This document shows positions 57,907 to 64,000 of a DNA stretch of 64,000 nt, piece after piece. This DNA comes from Eumeta japonica (Eukaryota; Arthropoda; Insecta; Lepidoptera; Psychidae). Position numbers and translations under genes: made by a program. The stretch covers positions 558,001-622,000 of the forward strand of contig BGZK01000138.1 in NCBI GenBank assembly GCA_005406025.1, read 5' to 3'. Positions within the stretch are counted from its first letter, which is position 1. Every line of letters begins with the position of its first letter. Below the pieces are notes generated by a model. It searched no databases, was not told where the DNA came from, and saw only the letters and a list, made by a program, of their open reading frames with translations.

Positions 57907-58630
57907 TAGGGTTCGGAACCAACATGTCAAAAACGGAATCCTTATAGTTTCGTCACGTTCGTCCGCTCATCCGTCGGTCGGTCTGTCCATATGTCACAGG
58001 CATTTTATTCAAAAACTACAAAACGTATATATATGAAATGTTATAGTGTAGGTGTCTTGTATAAGCCGCTACTTAGTTTGGTGGTAAAATAACAAAATAA
58101 ATATTTGGTTATTTAACAGAAGGTGAAAAGTGGCATATTTTGACAAAAACATTTAAATTTCTAAGCAATTTTGATTACGTGAATAATTTCGGAAACTAAT
58201 CACGCCGAAATTTGCAGAAATTGCATTGTGTGTCCCTCTCTATTTTCTAATTCATAAGTCCAAGAAGTATGAAAAAATAACGGAGATAACACTTAATAAA
58301 TATTTTCAACGAAAATTATTTTGAACATGGTCGAATGTACTGATTTTGTGTTATTGCCGAAAACTGCGCTTCTCAACAAAAGACGTAAGTGTCAAGAAAA
58401 TCGCACTTTCGCTGATGCACTTTAGATTACACTAGTTTAATAATAATAGTCGACATACCTACTTGTTCTTCTAGTTATAGGCGACCAAAGTGCTTATACC
58501 TATACTGTGCGGAACATGGAAATATTGTAACAACATACTTTTTTCATCTGTAGTGCATTTCTTTGTAAGTTATAATGGCTTCAGAACCCTATAATGAACA
58601 TGGTCCGACATGCTCTTGGCCAGTTTTTTT
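57907..58630 (+). mobile_element. ~725-bp unclassified interspersed element (copy 2, inverted)
   Basis: Runs from TTTAGGGTTCGGAACC to CATGCTCTTGGCCAG and a T-run. It is the inverted counterpart of 22876-23645, 34 kb away on the other side of the Akt kinase exons. No open frame. Confidence 0.75.
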
Positions 58631-58639
58631 TATTTTCTA

Positions 58640-60530
58640 TACTATATTTTTCATTGGATATAAAATTTGAATGACTAACGAGGATTTTCAATTCAATATT
58701 GAAACTAACTACTTAAGAAACTAAATAAAATACCTTTTTAAAAATATATATGAAAAAAATATATAACAAATGGTCTCTGGCGATTAGCATACATCCAATG
58801 ACACCTTTGTTTTGTTTATCCAGATTGGATGCTGTAAGAGAATTTTTGTTGTCAAATGTAGCAAAATGTCTGCTAGCGTCCGCCACATTGAATTTATGAT
58901 GATATCATTCGGGAGCAGTAAAATTCTAATGACTCCGTTGAGGCGTTAAGCTGTAGGTGACAACATAGACACATACCAATATCCACAATTGTATGTATAT
59001 CGATCTGTCTCTACAAACGCACTAAGTACATTACTCTTCTGCCATAGTCAGGTAAAATTAAGTCACTTGTATCTCAACTACATTTATTAGGTAGTAGCTG
59101 TGCCCGCGACTTTTTTAAAAAAAATTAATAAACTAAAAGATTTTGATGAAGTGAAGTTTATAATTATGTTGCTCTAAACTATGCCCAAGTTACTTGTGGA
59201 AACTCTATGAAGATTTGTTAATTTGGAGGTTAATCTGTTCAAAATTTTTTAGAATTGTCTTATTGTATTGTACTTCTTATATTACCCGCAATCAGCTTTA
59301 CCCCGTTTTTATTGGCATATGTTTTAATTTATGAAATTTAGTTTAAATATAATACATACAGTTCTACAGTTTTATTATATGCTTGTGTAGAGGCTTTCTC
59401 CTGATTCAGATTTTCTTCTGAAATACGAGGTGGAATACTTTTTATGGCAGCAATGGGCTCGAAATCAAGACTGGAAGGATATTTTACTGAAATAAAAGGC
59501 AAAATTTCAATACAAATCATTTTTATTTTTAATATTTTTCCGTAATACGCATATAGACACCATAATATAATAGAAGAATCATTTCCTGACAAGTAATAAA
59601 ATAGAACTCCGCCTGTTTATCTTAAAATACATGCGTGTTAATGTTTATATTATCTGTGGATTTTGATTGATTAGAATATTTCAGAAAATGCTAGATATTT
59701 GTTTGTTTACCTCAAATATGACATAAAGAAAAAGAATCCATATAATTATAACTTCGTTAGATGTAAATAAATTTCTAGACCATGTTTTGTGGGCATATAC
59801 AAGGAAATACAGCATTAGTACTCAGTACGATCAGAGTGGAGTGAGTTTTGAGTGTGACCAGCTAAAAGTGTTCTAATGATGCAGTAGTGTATGTTTATGT
59901 CACAGAATAATTGAATATTCCTTTTCGATTATCAAACCCCAGTAGTGGCAGAGTATAACATTTGAGCGTCAAATGTGAGAGAGGGATATCTAAAAATTAA
60001 CGAGAAAGTGAGGTGACTCGGAGTCATACTGCGGCTCAGCAATTGGACTACGAAATTGCAACGTAGTCTTCTACTTTTCTGACAGCTCCAATTGTTACGG
60101 CAATCGGTTTAAGTATCTCTCACATAGCAATCAAGGACCTGGATAGCCAACAAGGTGAGCAGAGCTGGTGTGATGTTTGGAGGAACAGACTCGCCGTCAG
60201 AAAAAGCAAGTAGGCTCAATATCCAATAACATTTTTCAACTCGGTAGCAGTTGTTCCTATTTCTAGTGTGTCGATGTAACTTTTCACCGTAGTATAAAAA
60301 TTATTGATGACTCACTAGCAAGCATAGAAGTGAACTATTATCGTAATTGATCTCTTGAGTAATCATGGCAGTAACAAATAAAAAAGAAAACTCGAAACAA
60401 TCTACGACGAATAGCAACTTAATCAAGAATTAAAGATAAAGTGTATGTAAACACAAATACAAGTGTCAACAAAAAATATTTAATTTTAAGGAACATAAAA
60501 AGTTATTTTTTCAGTATAAAACTATTTAGA
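58640..60530. other. Intergenic stretch with repeat debris
   Basis: AT-rich. GTAGCTGTGCCCGCGACTTT at about 59093-59112 is another lepidopteran repeat terminus. An 84-codon minus-strand frame (59338-59592) matches nothing I know. No gene supported. Confidence 0.4.
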
Positions 60531-60537
60531 TAAAATT

Positions 60538-60860
60538 TCGCTTTAACCATTAGACGTCCACTGCTTGACAAGTCTTCCAGTACATTTTCGTGGTGTACGG
60601 CCCTGGGTCATTTTCAACAGCGACCCGCGCTCCTGACCAGGTCATCGATCCACCTAGTGGCAGGTCGTCCCACTCTTAGACGTCTATATGCAGTCGTCAT
60701 TGGAGAACATTTTTTTTCCACTAGTAGTTGGTTCTATGAGTGATACGGCCTCTTCTTTGGCGCTTCAACTTATTGATTCTGTGTAATATGTCGGCCAATC
60801 TGATCTTTTGCGGGTTTCCTCGTTTTCGAAAAAAAGTCATGCTGTATTTATTCAGCCAAG
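60538..60860 (-). mobile_element. RTE-type LINE 3' fragment
   Basis: AGACGTCCACTGCTTGACAA, ACCAGGTCATCGATCCACCT and AGTGGCAGGTCGTCCCAC are the reverse complement of a very common lepidopteran RTE 3' region that encodes the WTDDL/GRPxxRW segment. Heavily decayed. Confidence 0.65.
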
Positions 60861-60933
60861 CTCACCTAGAACTCCGATTTCAATCTGAATACGTCATGAG
60901 AGTGGAAACATTCTCACGACGAATATTTTTATA

Positions 60934-62600
60934 CAAGGGGCGTTCAATTAAAAGTGAGAATGAGCATGTTACCGGTAACTTTTATTAGACGTTATTTTAT
61001 TTTTAAACATAGTCGCCTTTTAGCCTACTACACTTGGCATATCTTTTCTCTAAGCTTAAAATTATTTTCTTAAAATACTCTTCACCCTGAGCACCTAGAG
61101 ATTGTTGTACTGCAGTGCGTACTACTTTATCATCTTTGAATCTCTGCCCCTTCAGATACTTCTTCAATCTTAGAAATAGATAGAAATCACTAGGGGCAAG
61201 GTTGGGTGAATATGGAGGATGCTCGAGTATTTCCAAGGTCAGAATTTCGAATCGTGGTGTGGAACCAATCGCCCCCTAGTGCAGTGCTCGCGCTGCCTCG
61301 GGTTCGGCCACAGTCGAAAATATTTCCGAAAAGAGGCAGATAAATGCTCGCACTGTGGAGGCAAACACACCGGTCCCTTGTGCCAAGCACGCAAAAACGC
61401 TCAGCCCCAAAGTGCATAAATTGGCTGCAAAGACGTCGCACACTCAGCATTCAGCTCGGAGTACGGCGTCCGAACAAAATGAAATAACATAGCGCGAATA
61501 AAATTCGCGTACCGTTAGCGGCGGGCGCCTCGAATACCCAAAACCATATTCACACGGCCGACGATTAGTTGACGGGAAAAAACACTGGCCACGCATCTCT
61601 GCGGTTCATCCAATTCAACCTGCAGCGAAGTAAGCTTGCTACTACGGAATTGGTGGTTGAGGCGGACAGGCGCAAGATCGCAGTAGCACTGGTCCAGGAG
61701 CCCTATGTGGGCGATGTCGGCGAGCTGAGACGGTATTCCGGATGCAGGGTCATCCAGAGGATGACTCCACGAATTGCAGCCATAACAACGGCGGACCTGT
61801 GAGCCGAGGCATTATCTTGATGGAACAAAACAATTTTTGCTAGTTTTCCTCGCCTTTAAATTTCATTATGCATTTTTTTTTGTTCTAAATACAAAGAACC
61901 CATAACAGTGGCTCCACGGTCGAAGTATCGTATCATGACCACTCCTGTACTATTTCAGAAAAAAAAGCCCATGATCTTTCCGGTAGAACGACTCGCCTTA
62001 AATTTCTTTGGGGTTGGAGATGATGGTTTTTTCCAAATCACAGATTGTAATTTTGTTTCTGGATCGTAACAGTGAAACCAAGTTTCATCCATGGCTGTAA
62101 ATCGAGCCAAAAAAAAAACCTATCCGGATCTTGTAATAGTTCCAAACGATTCGAGAAATGTTCAGCCTGGTTGTGTTTTTGTACATGGGTAAACAGTCTG
62201 GGGATCCAGGGCGCGGATATATTTCCAAATTTTCGTGTAAAATGCTAAACTACTAATCGAAGTCTTTGTTTCTTCGGCTATAAAACATCCGTGACACGAC
62301 AATCTGTTAAAACATTTTTTTCGACGTTTTGCCATTTCTTCAATCACTACCGTTGTTGGGCGAACCGAGAGTGGGTCATCATTGATGGATGTTTGTCCAC
62401 GTTTGAATTCGGCGCATCAACGGGCGACTGTAGAATACGGTGGAGCATTTGCTTCTAATGTATTATGTAAATCTTGATTAACTCGTTCTGTAGCGAATTT
62501 TTTCAAGCACAAATGTTCAATGACCGCGCGCGATTCAATTTAAAAGCAAAAAGTTAATATTTAGAGAGGGTCACTTATCGCCCATTTCTATTACTATTAC
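60934..62600 (-). mobile_element. Mariner element C, split by a LINE fragment
   Basis: Plus-strand left end CAAGGGGCGTTCAATTAAAA follows TA at 60932-60933; the right end (about 62575-62600) is eroded. Minus-strand transposase pieces are HLCLKKFATERVNQDLHNTL and CAEFKRGQTSINDDPLSVRP (DNA-binding region), FTAMDETWFHCYDPETK (first Asp), KIVLFHQDNASAHRSAVVMA (second Asp) and EILEHPPYSPNLAPSDFYLF (third Asp), then KCSRLKGDYV. Stops and frameshifts are present. Between the second and third catalytic blocks lies foreign LINE sequence (about 61250-61771). Confidence 0.85.
61250..61771 (+). mobile_element. Internal fragment of an R1-clade (TRAS-like) LINE
   Basis: PLVQCSRCLGFGHSRKYFRK and CSHCGGKHTGPLC are the paired zinc knuckles at the end of ORF1 of R1/TRAS-type elements; the first knuckle has lost its last Cys (Phe instead). 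Farther along, SLRFIQFNLQRSKLATTELV and VALVQEPYVGDVGELRRYSG are the start of the ORF2 endonuclease. The fragment spans only the ORF1-ORF2 junction and is cut at both sides inside mariner C. Confidence 0.82.
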
Positions 62601-63018
62601 ATTAACATTGTAATAAAATATTTCAGTTTTTTTTGTACTCTTCTGTAAAATTTGTTTAATTAATTTTGTAGTTGAAATTGAAGTAAGGGAAATAAGTTCT
62701 TGTATAGTATAAAAAGGACTATAAAAGGTCCTGCAATAGCCATTTTATTACTGTTTTGAGACCCCTGTCTAGTCTTTTAAACAATTAGTTTCTGCAGCTT
62801 GGAATGATGAAAATGTGGCAAACCAGCTGAGTGAATAAGAACCTATATATGATTAAATCACTGTATTTACAGCTGATTTTATGGATGTTAGGGTCTAAAA
62901 TAAAAAAAAATAGGTTTTAAATGACCTTATGTCAAATTTAACATTTCCTGAGCTTGAAACTCATTTGATTCCAAAGGGAGGATATAAATATTACCACCAA
63001 AGAAAGACATGAATATTA

Positions 63019-63066
63019 CCACTTTCAATAAAATTAGTATTTCAATACTAATTTTATTGAAAGTGG
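63019..63066. repeat. Perfect 23-bp inverted repeat with 2-base spacer
   Basis: CCACTTTCAATAAAATTAGT and three more bases, spacer TC, then the exact reverse complement ending GAAAGTGG. Unusually long and perfect for this region. Confidence 0.9.
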
Positions 63067-63109
63067 GTAAAGGACAAGAGTTCTTTGTTCTAAATTCTAA
63101 AAAAATCTA

Positions 63110-63500
63110 CAAAATGTATCGTATATATATATATATATATATTCTTGCACTGACTTCTAACTATTAACTAAATATTAATGATATCTGTTAATTTATAAGA
63201 GTTCGTAGTAAATATCACGGAACGCTAAAAAATCCTTTACCTGACTTTCTGCTATCTCCATACTAAATCTTATTGAATTTGGATAAACTACAAGGGTTCT
63301 TAGCAATTCTCACGGAACCCTGAAAAGTGTATCTTCGTATTGGCTTCCAACTGTTACATACAATTGATACAATTTTTTATTAAATCTATGCAACTATAAA
63401 GGTTTTTAGCGATTCTCCCTTTGAAAAATGTAGCGAATATCTTTTTATTGGTTTTCAATTGTCTCCACACAAAGTTTTATTCCGCGTATTCGCGCTGTTG
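63110..63500. repeat. Degenerate ~105-bp tandem repeat
   Basis: Three to four diverged units share the frame TTCTTAGC(A/G)ATTCTC(A/C)C, then a CTTCCAACTGT/TTTCAATTGT block, then CTATGCAACTATAAAGG/ TTGGATAAACTACAAGG. A (TA)n run at 63122-63142 sits in the first unit. Confidence 0.5.
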
Positions 63501-64000
63501 AACGGAACTATTAAACTGATTCTAAAAATTCTTTCATTTATAGAAAATAACGCGTTATTCATTAATTGTACCGTTAACAAAAGGCTTTTGAAATTCATAT
63601 TGTATTATGTTTCCCTGTTGATTCGTGCGTAGTTGCCGATATACTGCGTATTATATACCAAGAAAATGGTGTCTTCTTTTAAACTGATGTTTAACAAGTT
63701 ACTTAAATTAAGTTAAGTTACTTATAAAATAAAATGCGTGTTCCACGGCTTCTTTTTATCAGGCCTTAAGAACCGTTAAAAGGAGGAATTGGAACGCAAA
63801 ATTAATTTTTAAAGTGACTTTTTGTTAAAAGTCAGCTTAAAAGGAAATGATGGAAAAGGCCCTGAGTATAAATAAGCTCACAGTAAAAATAGAAGTTTTT
63901 TGTATCTGAAGGTATGGTTAATGTAATTTGCAAAAATTTTTGCATCTTGATTAGAATTTTGCTCCAAGCCTTACACTATCCCTGATTGATTATATACTAT

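Overview
The window looks like lepidopteran (moth or butterfly) genomic DNA. The background is AT-rich with large introns, and it carries several repeat types I know from Lepidoptera: mariner copies related to Bombyx elements, a Helentron, RTE, R1/TRAS-type and jockey/CR1-type LINE relics, and short repeats ending in motifs such as GACTCGCACTTGGCC. Genus cannot be resolved from the sequence alone.

The only well-supported host gene is Akt (RAC serine/threonine kinase, protein kinase B), on the plus strand. Six coding exons are visible: 19718-19850 (end of the PH domain plus linker), 45105-45302, 46644-46811, 46969-47121, 49617-49919 and 52162-52431. Together they encode about 407 residues and include the glycine loop, catalytic lysine, [12 protein letters not shown]-loop, turn motif, hydrophobic motif and a Ser/His-rich tail. 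The exons encoding the first ~95 residues (start codon and most of the PH domain) were not found and probably lie upstream of base 1. The stop codon abuts a candidate 97-base 3'UTR intron. Two candidate polyadenylation sites (about 52790 and 57160) suggest short and long 3'UTRs, the long one containing a ~40-bp minisatellite.

Layout. 1-19717: intronic, with a hAT MITE, an RTE fragment, several copies of a hexamer-rich repeat, a dead LINE (8450-12060), a DNA element (15042-16095) and a Helentron relic (16221-19150) carrying helicase and endonuclease remnants and a nested MITE. 19851-45104: a 25-kb intron with a second, deleted Helentron copy, GC-rich patches that may be promoters or enhancers, a fragment of an insect-wide repeated protein, a decayed mariner, a tRNA-SINE-like unit, and one mariner inserted inside another (40188-42662 and 41157-42443). 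45303-52161: short introns with microsatellites and a foldback MITE. 52529-57300: mostly TE-free probable 3'UTR. 57300-64000: intergenic repeats, including an inverted partner of the 22.9-kb element, an RTE fragment, and a mariner containing an internal LINE fragment.

I see no gene cluster or clearly new system. The most informative signals are the dated, nested transposon insertions, the direct Helentron repeats flanking the PH exon, and the 3'-end architecture of Akt.
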